64,000 nucleotides of DNA from Calothrix sp. HK-06 (GCF_001904745.1 NZ_MRCD01000002.1:13938-77937); one strand, 5' to 3'; positions 19,001-27,206 are shown, numbered from the stretch's first letter. Program-made: numbers and translations. Notes: generated from the sequence alone by a model not told the origin.

Positions 19001-20018
19001 TTAAGTTTGTACTAGAACTATTGACATTCGGATTTAATTCCAAAAGCAAAGCATCTAAATCGGGAGTCACGTTAGCATCACCGACTAAAGTAGTGTCAAT
19101 ATCTGGTAGCGAAACTGTATTTTGAGCTTGTTGTTGCGTTTGATGTTGCAATGACTGTGACTTGTTAGTAAGCTCTGACAGAAACATATTTACAGACTGC
19201 AATTGCTGCATTAAATTGTCAATCCAATTTTTGAGCAGTTGCTCACCTTGCACACCCTCGTTTTGCATACTCACGAGTGCTTCTGTTAAAGACGAGCGGT
19301 AATTATTTAAATTACGCTGTAAAGTTTCAAACGAGAGATTTATATTGCCATCGAACTCGACTATTTTTTGGTCTAACTCATTATAAGACCGCGAAATACG
19401 TTCTAATAGTTCGGCTGATTGTGCTTCGATAACAGAAGGCGCCTCACTTGTTTTAATTAATGGTGGGGCAGTTGCTAATCTATCGTACATTTGCTCTGGT
19501 GTTGAGAGCGGTTGTACAGGAGCAGGTAGTTGTGGTGCAGTAGTTGAGACTCTATTTGCTAGCACCTGTAAAAATTCGGCAATCATTTGCTCTTGGTTTG
19601 CCATTTGGTTTGCCAAGGAGTAATTATGCATCCGCTGCTGTTCAAGCTGGCGAATTTCTTCAACCAGATTTTTTCGCTCTTGCTGCATGGTTAGAATTTC
19701 AACGCGCAATGGCTCAATTAACGTTCTTAAGTCGTTTATTTGAGAGGAAGGGGAATTGAGTTCTTGAGATTGCGACTCATTATTGGGTAAGTCATCGCTG
19801 CCAATATACTTTGCTAATAAAGGAGACAGTAACGCGGCCTGGGAGGACTGCGGTTCAGTTTCGATTGAAGTTAAAAAGTCACGAACTCGCTCTAATACCT
19901 GTCTAGGTTCCTGTCCTTGATTGGCGAGAACTCTAACCAAGCGCTTACCTTTATTATTGGCGAGCAAGTTATCAATATCTGCAATTAGCGTTTGAATTTC
20001 AGTTGAGCGGGAAGTCAC
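16071..20018 (-). CDS. Very long Hsp70-like actin-fold ATPase with coiled-coil N-terminus
   Basis: A 1315-residue protein. The C-terminal half is an actin/Hsp70-type ATPase: phosphate-1 loop AWYLGIDLGTTGISAALL (about residue 682), phosphate-2 loop TLIMNIGASATEMGLVE (about 930) and the adenosine motif AILTGGVATLGAVSRWL (about 1121). The N-terminal 300 residues are rich in helix and coiled coil (QQERKNLVEEIRQLEQQRM). The middle 350 residues are acidic, Ser/Thr-rich and of low complexity, with a short IEPQIEPQIEPQ repeat. There is no recognisable Hsp70 substrate-binding domain. It is therefore an atypical Hsp70-family protein of unknown client, perhaps a scaffold. It is monocistronic. Confidence 0.75.
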   Translation of the reverse strand: MTSRSTEIQTLIADIDNLLANNKGKRLVRVLANQGQEPRQVLERVRDFLTSIETEPQSSQAALLSPLLAKYIGSDDLPNNESQSQELNSPSSQINDLRTLIEPLRVEILTMQQERKNLVEEIRQLEQQRMHNYSLANQMANQEQMIAEFLQVLANRVSTTAPQLPAPVQPLSTPEQMYDRLATAPPLIKTSEAPSVIEAQSAELLERISRSYNELDQKIVEFDGNINLSFETLQRNLNNYRSSLTEALVSMQNEGVQGEQLLKNWIDNLMQQLQSVNMFLSELTNKSQSLQHQTQQQAQNTVSLPDIDTTLVGDANVTPDLDALLLELNPNVNSSSTNLNIQSLQTTKINTQSTVDEVDLLYASLFGASDTPTSYQQVSLPLSNPISVIADSPVNLEAPLTPTEPEVTPDTVDIFDTVDVAANLNSPTSLPSQDEKIISSISIESALQLPTFEETTNITVTTNITPSAPAELPETVETEEIVETSTAPETETTFVPDPWLDSADAGLLDLQDFQAPQETSIAGQTSNTWETFVRIDQASTHYELTAADTITSLTDLVFEDTSTLIGIDIPENHIDQTNNLITILPKEALLSEASAQVDAAMPNISLDEEQIQRLDQDLRKFDGEQYINPSSQQQTIQPLETPREPLIEPQIEPQIEPQKNAEEKPAFSSIDNYEEIPDTVDSAWYLGIDLGTTGISAALLNRLTAEVYPLYWSTDDINTNGAKRSFRLPAEVYLPASAGLLIGSQDSTQSAQNLFSAELKPYLQIALPYRSEKQIQSNEDQDLPLDQSGVKTSHKWEPVLQLNEVATVPLVWMVRSLSKLLLTLKSDRNSTTLGLTATAMGINQESFRRIVDNISGVVCSCPSNWSEQYRFNIREALLLSKLIVHPQQVFFVEEAIASLLSELDGANGEEVKLNTRNGFRSAKSSEQSLQGNTLIMNIGASATEMGLVELPENLLELSHNDFMLHSFAYGGKGIEIDILCQLLLPPKWRQPVSEKASSEPIASNPLHWQPNVQGLEATRLSSLKWEELTLPRPGEPDIMERIRLLQRLESSRLGQALLDAATAMKLILQHQESFSFELADQRWILQRRDLEGQVFVPFVRRLNRELNRLLVARGIPTEAINQAILTGGVATLGAVSRWLRQKLPNARIIQDLYLGENGAPTCSRVAYGLSLLPLHPQVLEVSRQQYTDYFLFTELLRVLPEHALTFGEVIALFEERGINTRNCQQRLLAFLEGELPAGLVPGNTESMWLTQASLENFDYKAATGTELFEKQGSLTYCPNIQQINTLRRLLDAVKASTQQSLEEPYTVNFAVGVPL

Positions 20019-20534
20019 AGTGATTTACCTAAGCTAGAACTGGGCAAGGGCTTTTCTGCCTTATAAAGCATTAACTACAAACCCTGAAGTCTTGGGAAAC
20101 TTCTTGTTTGTTGTGTGACAGCATTCGATGCTGTGGTTTACTAATCGCTACTAGGGTACAGCATTATTTACAAAATTTCCGCTCTTATCGCCGAAATTAT
20201 ATTTGAGAAACCAGAAACCCAGTTTCTTTAAGAAACCGGGTTTGTTCTGCTACGGGTATCATTAGTGTAATGCGTGTAAGTAGTTTGGTGATTATATTTG
20301 CAATATATTGTTTGCTTGAAACGAATTACACTAGAGTAAGAGCTAATTAGAGTCAGAGCTTTATCTTTTTATACCCGTAGATAAAATTTGTATCGGAAAA
20401 GCAACTCGATTTCAGTTCTTTGTTACAAACTTTCCGCTTTATCTTTGAAAGCAGTTATGCTTTGATAGCGTAGGGTTAAGTTTAACTTTTTAGGTTTATT
20501 AACGCTTGTTGCTGCAATATTTAAAAATATTCTA
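20019..20534. other. Divergent intergenic region with a dispersed hairpin
   Basis: About 515 bp between the divergent Hsp70-like and Crp-type genes, so it should hold both promoters. A hairpin of the AAACCCGGTTTCTT family lies at 20215-20243. I could not pick out a convincing -35/-10 pair or Crp palindrome by eye. Confidence 0.55.
20215..20243. repeat. Dispersed hairpin of the AAACCGGGTTT family
   Basis: Arms AAACCCAGTTTCTT and AAGAAACCGGGTTT with one mismatch and almost no loop. Same family as 5365-5428. Confidence 0.75.
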
Positions 20535-21236
20535 ATGGAAGACCGATATAGCTTAATCAGCCCAGCCAATCCTACCATAGTCACGTCGTCACCCTTTTTT
20601 CAAGGGTTGCCACAAACTGCTATCGATTTGGCACTTACACATCTTGTTACCCGTACCCATCCGGCAAATCAGGTTATTTTACTCGAAAATGACTGGGGGG
20701 GTTCAGTATATTTTATTGCTCAGGGTTGGGTTAAAATTCGGACTTACAATCTTGAAGGTAAGGAAGTAACGCTGAATATTTTGGGGAAAGGTGAATTATT
20801 TGGTGAAATGGCCGCACTTGATGAAGTTCCTCGTTCAACCGATGTAATTACTTTAACGGGTACTATCATAGGTAGTATGCCTTCTCAAGATTTTGTTAAG
20901 TTACTTCAAACTGAACCAATGGCAGGAGTGCGGTTGTCTCAACTAATGGCACGAAGATTACGACAAGTAAATCGGCGCCTGCGGTTGCGTGAATCAGACA
21001 GTCAGTCTAGAGTAGCAGATACATTAATATTTCTAGCTGAGGGGCAGGGAATTAAAGGAGATTCTGGTACAGAAATACCCATTCTACCGCATCGGGAGTT
21101 AAGCAGTTTGAGTGGATTAGCGCGCGAAACTGTAACAAGAGTTTTAAATAGGTTAGAAAAGAAAGGACTAATCAAGCGTGACCAAGATTCAATATGCATT
21201 CCTGATTTGTCAGCATTAGAAAAGATGATTGTTTAA
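20535..21236 (+). CDS. Crp/Fnr-family transcription regulator
   Basis: A 233-residue regulator. The N-terminal cyclic-nucleotide-binding fold (about residues 20-140) has the phosphate-binding cassette GELFGEMAALDEVPRSTDV, with the Glu and the Arg-Ser/Thr that contact cAMP in true Crp proteins, so ligand binding is plausible. A long dimerisation helix follows, then a winged-helix DNA-binding domain with recognition helix LSGLARETVTRVLNRLEKKG. It lies 17 bp upstream of the DUF2232 gene, with which it appears to form an operon reaching cobT. Whether it controls cobalamin-related genes is only a guess from position. Confidence 0.88.
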   Translation: MEDRYSLISPANPTIVTSSPFFQGLPQTAIDLALTHLVTRTHPANQVILLENDWGGSVYFIAQGWVKIRTYNLEGKEVTLNILGKGELFGEMAALDEVPRSTDVITLTGTIIGSMPSQDFVKLLQTEPMAGVRLSQLMARRLRQVNRRLRLRESDSQSRVADTLIFLAEGQGIKGDSGTEIPILPHRELSSLSGLARETVTRVLNRLEKKGLIKRDQDSICIPDLSALEKMIV

Positions 21237-21253
21237 ACTGAGCGCGAAAAATC

Positions 21254-21934
21254 ATGGTTCCAGAGAAAGAATGGGCTGAAAGAAAAGAAGTATTAACATC
21301 TCCAGAGATAAAAGTTGATGCACCACTACGAATGGTAGAAACTGCCTTTTTAGCTAGTACAGGCAGTTTGATTTGGTTTATTAGCTTCTATTTTCCAGCG
21401 TTTGCACCTGTTTTGCGGATATTTTTTCCGGTTCCAATTGCGTTAGTTTACCTGCGTCGAGGTAAACGTGCAGCTTGGATGGCTGCTGTTGTTTCTGGGT
21501 TGCTGTTATCGGTACTGATGGGGCCGATTCACAGTTTACAGTTTGTGATGCCGTTCGCGTTTATGGGAGTATTACTAGGTGTCGCATGGAATCGTGGTGT
21601 TCCTTGGATTGTTTCGATTAGTTTAGGAGCGCTGTTAGGGACGATTGGTGTATTTTTTAGAATTTGGTTTATATCTATATTAACCGATGAAGATTTATGG
21701 ATTTATATTATTAATCAAGTAACTGGTATAATTGACTGGATTTTTCTAAGGATAGGTATTCTATCGACTCCCAGCCCATTTTATATTCAAATCGGCGCCC
21801 TTATATTTGTTCTATTCAATAATTTTCTATATTTATTTTTAGTCCACATTGGAGCATGGCTATTATTAGACCGTCTTGGTAATCCTATACCTCGTCCTCC
21901 GCATTGGGTACAAGTTTTACTAGATTATGATTAA
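21254..21934 (+). CDS. DUF2232 membrane protein
   Basis: A 226-residue protein with about six hydrophobic segments, matching the DUF2232 (YybS-like) family. The N-terminal 25 residues are soluble, followed by membrane helices starting at about FLASTGSLIWFISFYFP. The family is thought to resemble the S-components of ECF vitamin transporters (established only as structural resemblance). The start lies 17 bp after the Crp-type gene, and its last codons overlap the cobT start by 8 bp. The tight coupling with cobT suggests a role in moving a cobamide or base precursor (inference). Confidence 0.7.
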   Translation: MVPEKEWAERKEVLTSPEIKVDAPLRMVETAFLASTGSLIWFISFYFPAFAPVLRIFFPVPIALVYLRRGKRAAWMAAVVSGLLLSVLMGPIHSLQFVMPFAFMGVLLGVAWNRGVPWIVSISLGALLGTIGVFFRIWFISILTDEDLWIYIINQVTGIIDWIFLRIGILSTPSPFYIQIGALIFVLFNNFLYLFLVHIGAWLLLDRLGNPIPRPPHWVQVLLDYD

Positions 21935-23042
21935 TATCTATACTCAGATTCCTCTAGGAAAAGCCTGGGTAAGTAAGCATTGCGGGTTGCCAATATTTGT
22001 TTGCGTATTAGGATTCACAGAGACAGCTTTGATACCAGGCATATCTGCCGCTGGTCTAACTCCAGAAGACCGTATGTATACCGCTTGCGCTGATGCAGAA
22101 TTTTTATATCACGGTGCCTCCAGAGTACCTGAGTATCCTTTACCACCCTTGACCGCAGGAGCATCACCTGTTGTTATTTCGCGTGCCGTTGTTGAAGAAC
22201 TAAAGTTACCTATTTATATTTTTAATGCTGGACTAATTAAGGTGCCGCCTTTAAGTATTAGGGCAATTGATTTAAAAGGCACACATGCTCTATGTGTAAG
22301 TAGTGGTAATGCAATAAAATTATCTGTAGTGCGTCACTTATTCCAGCAAGGTTTAGAGTGGGGAGAGAAGCTGGGACGTGGAGCTTCTTTAGGTAAAGAT
22401 TATTCTAATCAAAGATATTTAATTTTAAGCGAGTGCGTTGTTGGTGGAACGACGACAGCTTTGGCGATTTTAACAGCTTTAGGAATTAACGCTGCGGGAA
22501 AAGTGAATAGTAGTCATTCTGTCTGTAATCACACGCAAAAATTAGCGGTAGTACAAACAGGACTAGAGAGAATGGGTAAAATTTCTGATGACCCACTAGA
22601 ATTGGTTGCATCAGTTGGAGACCCAATGCAAGTAGTGGTAGCTGGGATGGCAATAGCTGCGAGTCGTTTGTGTGGTGTAATGCTTGCCGGAGGTACTCAA
22701 ATGCTGGCAGTGTATGCTTTATCCCGTGCATGTGCGAATTTTTATGGCTTAGAGTGGCAACCAAACCAAATTGTAGTAGGTACTACTCGTTGGGTTGCAG
22801 AAGATATTTCTGGCGCCACAATTGAATTAGCTTCTTTAATTGGCGATGTTCCGCTAATTGCTACCCAACTTAATCTTACTAACTCTCGTTACGAACAATT
22901 ACGTGCATACGAGCAAGGCTTTGTTAAAGAAGGTGTAGGTGCTGGTGCTGCTTGCATTGCTGCATATCTATACCAAAACTGGCAACAAGAGCAGCTATTA
23001 ATGGCAATAGAAAGACAAATTGACAAATTGAAACAAAATTAA
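21927..23042 (+). CDS. cobT: Nicotinate-nucleotide-dependent phosphoribosyltransferase CobT (TIGR00303 type)
   Basis: A 371-residue enzyme of the cyanobacterial/archaeal CobT branch. CobT activates the lower-ligand base (such as dimethylbenzimidazole) by transferring phosphoribose from nicotinate mononucleotide, a late cobalamin assembly step. Characteristic segments are FVCVLGFTETALIPGISAAG, PLPPLTAGASPVVIS, the Gly-rich SECVVGGTTTALAIL and the C-terminal EGVGAGAACIAAYLY. Length is right for this branch. The gene overlaps the DUF2232 gene and is followed immediately by a 30-bp palindrome that probably ends transcription. Confidence 0.88.
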   Translation: MINIYTQIPLGKAWVSKHCGLPIFVCVLGFTETALIPGISAAGLTPEDRMYTACADAEFLYHGASRVPEYPLPPLTAGASPVVISRAVVEELKLPIYIFNAGLIKVPPLSIRAIDLKGTHALCVSSGNAIKLSVVRHLFQQGLEWGEKLGRGASLGKDYSNQRYLILSECVVGGTTTALAILTALGINAAGKVNSSHSVCNHTQKLAVVQTGLERMGKISDDPLELVASVGDPMQVVVAGMAIAASRLCGVMLAGGTQMLAVYALSRACANFYGLEWQPNQIVVGTTRWVAEDISGATIELASLIGDVPLIATQLNLTNSRYEQLRAYEQGFVKEGVGAGAACIAAYLYQNWQQEQLLMAIERQIDKLKQN

Positions 23043-23072
23043 TGTAGAGACGTTACATGTAACGTCTCTACA
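23043..23072. repeat. 30-bp perfect palindrome TGTAGAGACG...CGTCTCTACA
   Basis: A perfect palindrome beginning on the base after the cobT stop codon. It is a member of the GTAGAGACG dispersed family and may also serve as a terminator hairpin, although no T run follows. Confidence 0.85.
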
Positions 23073-23078
23073 CGTTTA

Positions 23079-23456
23079 TTAATAATTGATTCGTTTGAGT
23101 AGTAGTTGCTCCTCTAAAGCAGCAATGCGGTTGTATGCTGCGGTTAGTTGTGCAGTTAACCGTTGAATTTGAATTTCGGGTGTTAAATGCCGATCTCCCC
23201 CTTGAAAATTAATATCCGTAAAAATTCCATCAGCTAAAACGTCTTTATGCTCTAATTCTGGATTAGAGAGCGTATATCCTTTCAACTGGTAGCTACCAGT
23301 TTCGCTTAACTCATGCAAACTGTCTCTAACGGTGGTTTTCTCTGTATTACACGTCGATAAAGCTTGAGAGACTTTATGCTCAAGTTGCTGAATAACCTGG
23401 TAGAGGGCATCGACTTTATGGCTTAAAGTCAAGACCTGTTTCTGCAATAGCTCCAT
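23079..23456 (-). CDS. Small coiled-coil protein of unknown function
   Basis: A 125-residue protein not recognised as a named family. Both ends are heptad-like helices (LLQKQVLTLSHKVDALYQVIQQL at the N-terminus in part, and IQRLTAQLTAAYNRIAALEEQ at the C-terminus), so it probably forms coiled coils. A central segment YQLKGYTLSNPELEHKDVLADG is not helical. There is no signal peptide or membrane segment. It converges on cobT, with a palindrome between the stop codons. Confidence 0.6.
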   Translation of the reverse strand: MELLQKQVLTLSHKVDALYQVIQQLEHKVSQALSTCNTEKTTVRDSLHELSETGSYQLKGYTLSNPELEHKDVLADGIFTDINFQGGDRHLTPEIQIQRLTAQLTAAYNRIAALEEQLLLKRINY

Positions 23457-23728
23457 TTAATACCCTCAGCGGTATGTTTACTCTATATTATTCAATTTCA
23501 AGTCAATGTTAACTATACTTATGAATTATTTAACTATTACTACTCTTTGATTGAATACTATACAGAATTTAATTAAATAAAAATACTTCTAAAGATTTCA
23601 TAAAGTTCCTACTCAGTTAGATGTTTAGTTAAGTAAAGCCATAAAAACAAGAAATAACGATAAAAAACAAGATATCCAAAGATTATTTGCTGTTTTAAAC
23701 ATAAAAATCCTAAAATGACCCCATTATT

Positions 23729-23759
23729 GTAGGTTGGGTGGAGGAACGGAACCCAACAC
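23729..23759 (+). repeat. Dispersed GTAGGTTGGGTGGAG..GGAACCCAAC repeat, copy 1
   Basis: An imperfect palindrome with arms GTTGGGT and ACCCAAC. A second copy is at 29699-29732, also intergenic. Confidence 0.75.
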
Positions 23760-24128
23760 TCAGAGTATTAATGCTTTGGTACAAAATTTGACATTAGATA
23801 AATAACTTACATGTGCTTACGTATTATCACTACACATGTCTTAAAACTTCAACTTCAATAAAAATGTTACTAATCAAAAAATTTTGGGCATCCTAAGTAG
23901 GAATAAATAGGTGCATTAAGAGCAACAGTAAATGATACTGGTGTTGATGGTAGATTTATGAGTTAGGTGGGTATTCCTTTAACCTCTATTTCTAGACAAG
24001 GTGACTCACTGCAAAACAATGGTTTATTCTTTTCTTTGATGTATCAGCCCTAAATTTATTTTTATGAGACTGTAGGCGCCTGCCTAATCATTAAAAAGAG
24101 GTTAAGATTTAAATCTTAGCTTGCTCCC

Positions 24129-24157
24129 GCGCGTTCTCACCAGAGAGCGCGCCTTTT
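24129..24157 (+). terminator. Terminator-like hairpin, possible end of a small RNA
   Basis: Stem GCGCGTTCTC / GAGAGCGCGC (one G-T pair) with an ACCA loop, followed by CTTTT. No protein gene lies upstream on this strand for several hundred bases, so it could end an unannotated small RNA. The same DNA read on the other strand lies downstream of the tRNA-Pro gene. Confidence 0.45.
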
Positions 24158-24182
24158 GTATCGGTATAATTTAATAAACTGT

Positions 24183-24246
24183 CTTGTGGAACAGGCATCC
24201 TTGTCTGTTGGAATTCGAGCGCAGGCAAGGATGCCCACCCCACAAG
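24183..24246. repeat. 64-bp inverted repeat with GGCATCCTTG / CAAGGATGCC arms
   Basis: Arms CTTGTGGAACAGGCATCCTT and AAGGATGCCCACCCCACAAG, imperfect, around a short spacer. A related half-copy GTGGGGTGGGCATCCTTGCC lies near 27275-27295. Dispersed intergenic repeat. Confidence 0.75.
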
Positions 24247-24274
24247 ATTATGTTTAAAGAATTTTATAAAAATA

Positions 24275-24348
24275 TCGGAACGTTGGGATTTGAACCCAAG
24301 ACCTCCACTACCCCAAAGTGGCGCGCTACCAAGCTGCGCTACGCCCCG
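24275..24348 (-). tRNA. tRNA-Pro (anticodon GGG)
   Basis: A 74-nt cloverleaf. The acceptor arms CGGGGCG / CGTTCCG pair with two G-T wobbles; the D arm is GCGC...GCGC; the anticodon stem CCACT / AGTGG encloses the loop TTGGGGT, giving anticodon GGG (Pro, reads CCC and CCU). The T arm TTGGG-TTCAAAT-CCCAA is perfect. The discriminator base is A and CCA is not encoded. Confidence 0.95.
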
Positions 24349-24423
24349 AAGAATACAAATTTAACTTTGTAATCTTTAACTTAGCTATAATAACACAACT
24401 TAGAAGAAAAATAGCATCTTTAA

Positions 24424-24789
24424 TTAAAAAACCTTGAGCGTACTTGCTGCTTGGAGTAAACCTGGTACAGCATCGGTCTCCCATTTCCCTTCGCAAGCAC
24501 GTTCATTATTAATGATGAAGCGTAAGCTGTAGGAGTGATGGTAGCCTTCTACTTCCATCCAGATTAAATCGCTTTCGGCTTCTATGGCTATTTTTTCAGA
24601 GTCCATTAGCTCAGGCGCCAGTTGTTTCATTGTGTCAGCAAGCTGTGTTAATAACCTACAAAAATCATCTAACTCAGTTTGCGTTAATTCAACAGACCAG
24701 TCCGAGGTACCTACTAATCCTTTAAATTTAGGTGCCGAAGGGTTCCAACCAATACGCCAACCAACACCACTTTTAATAACACGTTCCAT
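24424..24789 (-). CDS. DUF1818 family protein (cyanobacterial)
   Basis: A 121-residue protein matching the DUF1818 family, which is restricted to cyanobacteria and plastid-bearing organisms and has no assigned function. Typical segments are GVGWRIGWNP near the N-terminus, LVGTSDWSVELT and WMEVEGYHHSYSLRFI. It is soluble. Its start lies 1 bp downstream of the stop of the exported protein gene at 24791, so the two are translationally close and probably in one transcript that may include rpoZ. Confidence 0.8.
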   Translation of the reverse strand: MERVIKSGVGWRIGWNPSAPKFKGLVGTSDWSVELTQTELDDFCRLLTQLADTMKQLAPELMDSEKIAIEAESDLIWMEVEGYHHSYSLRFIINNERACEGKWETDAVPGLLQAASTLKVF

Positions 24790-24790
24790 T

Positions 24791-25339
24791 TTAGCTTTTG
24801 CCAGTGAAGGCGTTTGTTAAAGCTTGCACCAAAGCAGCACGCTGACTACGAGTAAGTTTTTTTACGGCAGCCCTATCACCGTCAAATGGGTTTGTTGTTA
24901 AATTATCTTTTCCCGGATAGCTGTAATCGTACATGATTTCGTTGGCATCAAGATAATCTGCCAAAGTTAACTTCCAATCTAAACGAAAGTTAGGTGCCCG
25001 TCCCTTCGTATAGATGTGGTAACGAATTATGCGACCGACTAAAGTATTATCAGTGGCAACCTTACCACCATCTTTAGCTTTGTAAGTATTTTCTTTGGGT
25101 AAATCTGGTAATTGTTGGTAAATTTTTTGCCAAACATCACCGATAACAACACGCTGCTGTGCAACTGCTGGCTGGGCGCCAAATAAACTTATATTAGACA
25201 AAATTGGTGGGCTAACTTCGGCACTGCAAAGCACCGTAACTAGAACTGTTACAAATAAAGCAAAATATAGAATTCGACGCGCTGGGTATAGAAAATACAA
25301 TTTAGATTGAATAAATAAGGGAATAGGATTTTTTTCCAT
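24791..25339 (-). CDS. Conserved exported protein of unknown function
   Basis: A 182-residue protein with a long N-terminal hydrophobic stretch (ILYFALFVTVLVTVLCSAEV) and a possible cleavage site after AQPAVAQQ, so it is exported or anchored. The mature part contains DVWQKIYQQLPDLPKENTY, RIIRYHIYTKGRAPNFRLDWKL in part, and YDYSYPGKDNLTTNPFDGDR. I do not recognise a named domain. It lies between rpoZ and the DUF1818 gene on the same strand and probably shares their transcript. Confidence 0.7.
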   Translation of the reverse strand: MEKNPIPLFIQSKLYFLYPARRILYFALFVTVLVTVLCSAEVSPPILSNISLFGAQPAVAQQRVVIGDVWQKIYQQLPDLPKENTYKAKDGGKVATDNTLVGRIIRYHIYTKGRAPNFRLDWKLTLADYLDANEIMYDYSYPGKDNLTTNPFDGDRAAVKKLTRSQRAALVQALTNAFTGKS

Positions 25340-25403
25340 TGTTGGAATTAGTTTAATTTAGTACAAATATATAATCCCCCAAGAGGGGGACTAGATTTAA
25401 CTT

Positions 25404-25640
25404 CTAGACTTCACCAATGATTTCCGGTTGAGTTAGCTCATCTGACATTTCGATAATTGCGCGCAATACAGGTTTCATGAGCGTATCATCGGCATTGTCA
25501 AAATCTTCGTAACGGCGCCGTTTAGCACGGTTAGCAACTTGAACCGTGATGCGATAACGATTTGAGGCTGCATGTATCAAATCTTCAGCACGGTGCATAA
25601 TCTGAGACTGAGTTGTCTCGAACTTTGAACGCTTGAGCAT
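25404..25640 (-). CDS. rpoZ: RNA polymerase omega subunit
   Basis: A 78-residue protein with the cyanobacterial omega sequence: [40 protein letters not shown] and the C-terminal [14 protein letters not shown]. Omega promotes assembly of the RNA polymerase core. The frame is open to a GTG at 25646, but the ATG at 25640 gives the family N-terminus, so I chose it. Confidence 0.95.
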   Translation of the reverse strand: MLKRSKFETTQSQIMHRAEDLIHAASNRYRITVQVANRAKRRRYEDFDNADDTLMKPVLRAIIEMSDELTQPEIIGEV

Positions 25641-25763
25641 AATCACTGGTTCAGTAGAACAACTTTTAGTTTAGCACTCACGATTCATTACTCCAGGTAG
25701 AGGATATACACACAGTTAGGAATTTATAAGTTACTTGTAATATCACCCTTGTAGAAGCAACTT

Positions 25764-26183
25764 ATGGCAAACCTTTTAGAGACAGCAAAGAATGCAGGTA
25801 ATTTTAAGACTTTAATCAAAGTAGCTGAAGCTGCTGGGTTACTGGATACGATAGAACATGCAGATTCTTTGACCGTATTTGCACCTACTGACGATGCGTT
25901 TAATAAGTTGCCACAATCAACTTTAGATGAACTTCTTCAAGATATTCCTAAATTAAAGAGAATTGTTGCGTATCATGCTGTGTTTGGAGATGTGCGCTCT
26001 GATGATTTAGCTCAAATTGATGAGGCGCCGACTGTAGAAGGTTCTATATTAGCAATTGAATCTTCTGACGGTAAGGTTAAAGTTAATAATGCTAATGTAC
26101 TAAAAACTGATATTCTTGCTGATAATGGGGTAATTCACGTTATTGATGAAGTATTAGTTCCTACGATGGTGACAGTCGAATAA
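25764..26183 (+). CDS. Fasciclin (FAS1) domain protein
   Basis: A 139-residue protein made of one FAS1 domain. The FAS1 box 1 is LTVFAPTDDAFNKLP and box 2 is NGVIHVIDEVLVP, both clear. There is no signal peptide, so it may be cytoplasmic or released by another route. FAS1 proteins often act in adhesion or surface binding; the role here is unknown. The 3' end overlaps by 30 bp the converging FAD-enzyme gene. Confidence 0.9.
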   Translation: MANLLETAKNAGNFKTLIKVAEAAGLLDTIEHADSLTVFAPTDDAFNKLPQSTLDELLQDIPKLKRIVAYHAVFGDVRSDDLAQIDEAPTVEGSILAIESSDGKVKVNNANVLKTDILADNGVIHVIDEVLVPTMVTVE

Positions 26184-27206
26184 CCAGACAGGGGGATTGG
26201 GTAGCATTTTATAAAGCTTGCTTAATTCCTCTACATCACTGTCAAACCAATTATTAATCCATTTGTTGTAGTGTTGAATGGCTTGTTGCTCGGTTATTTT
26301 ACCTGTCGCTTCTGATGTAATTAAGTGTCCTGCCATCATTCCCGACATAATAGCTTTTAGTACTCCATGCGATGATGCTGGATCGAGAACCATTGCTGCA
26401 TCTCCTACTGTAAAATAACCTTTTCCTGCGGGTTGGGAAATTATTCGCCAAGTGACGTCACTAGCGCGAGTTTTTTGATAAACCTGTAATTGCTCAAATT
26501 CTTTGGGTAACCAGTTTTTTTCAAGTTTGTCATCATTTAATCTTAGACGTGACCACTGGTAAAGTTGAGGTTTGACTTTTGCCGTCCATGTCCAACCGCT
26601 TGAGTCTGCTACTATTGCAGGCGCCTCATCACATGTTGGACATTCACCTTGTGCGTAACCGTAATGTGCGATAAGACGAGGGGAATAGTAGTTTATTGAT
26701 ATTCCTAATTGTTTGGCTAGCCAATGGTTACTGCCCGATGCATCGATAACTTTTGATGCTTGTAGTAATCCTTGGGATGTTTCGACACCGATGATTTTAC
26801 CTCTTCGGGTAATGATGCGAGATGCATGGCAGGGCTGTAAGACTTTGACACCTAAAGATTGGGCGCGTTTTAGTAAGATATTATCAAAGTCGGCGCGTAT
26901 TGCTTGGAATCCTTGCCATGCTTCTTGGTCTTTTCCGAAGGGGATGAATTTATTTTCTCCTTCCCATTGTACCCAGTTGCCTTGGTGGCGTATAAAGTTA
27001 GCTTTTAGGACTTCTTCGAGGACTCCTAATTGTTTGAATAATGGTTCGGTACCGGGATGCAGGGTTTCACCTGGGTGTATGCGTGGAAATGGTTTTGCTT
27101 CGATTAATGTTACTTTTAAGTTTTGTAAGGCGCATGTGATGGCTGTTGAGGCGCCTGCTGGACCGCTACCGATAATGATAATGTCGGATATTTGTTTGTT
27201 ATACAT
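26154..27206 (-). CDS. FAD-dependent oxidoreductase (halogenase/LodB-like)
   Basis: A 350-residue flavoprotein. The Rossmann loop GSGPAGASTAITCALQNL is at the N-terminus. The second FAD motif GDAAMVLDPASSHGVLKAIMSG lies near residue 250. The form of this motif is that of the tryptophan-halogenase/LodB group and not of geranylgeranyl reductases. Its gene follows the 742-residue protein gene, on the same strand and 102 bp apart. In LodA/LodB and GoxA/GoxB pairs, such a flavoprotein builds the quinone cofactor of its partner. That function is a proposal from order and motif only. Confidence 0.65.
   Translation of the reverse strand: MYNKQISDIIIIGSGPAGASTAITCALQNLKVTLIEAKPFPRIHPGETLHPGTEPLFKQLGVLEEVLKANFIRHQGNWVQWEGENKFIPFGKDQEAWQGFQAIRADFDNILLKRAQSLGVKVLQPCHASRIITRRGKIIGVETSQGLLQASKVIDASGSNHWLAKQLGISINYYSPRLIAHYGYAQGECPTCDEAPAIVADSSGWTWTAKVKPQLYQWSRLRLNDDKLEKNWLPKEFEQLQVYQKTRASDVTWRIISQPAGKGYFTVGDAAMVLDPASSHGVLKAIMSGMMAGHLITSEATGKITEQQAIQHYNKWINNWFDSDVEELSKLYKMLPNPPVWLFDCHHRRN

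Larger units (their letters stand above)
23457..24274. other. Long intergenic region with dispersed repeats
   Basis: About 820 bp without a recognisable protein gene. It contains a TAGGTTGGGTGGAG...GAACCCAAC repeat (23729-23759), an orphan terminator-like hairpin (24129-24157) and a 64-bp inverted repeat (24183-24246), before the tRNA-Pro gene. Confidence 0.7.

Noticed and set aside
23457-24274. NtcA-type GTA-N8-TAC sites
   Set aside because: The closest match (near 23820) has seven bases between the halves, so I did not call it.
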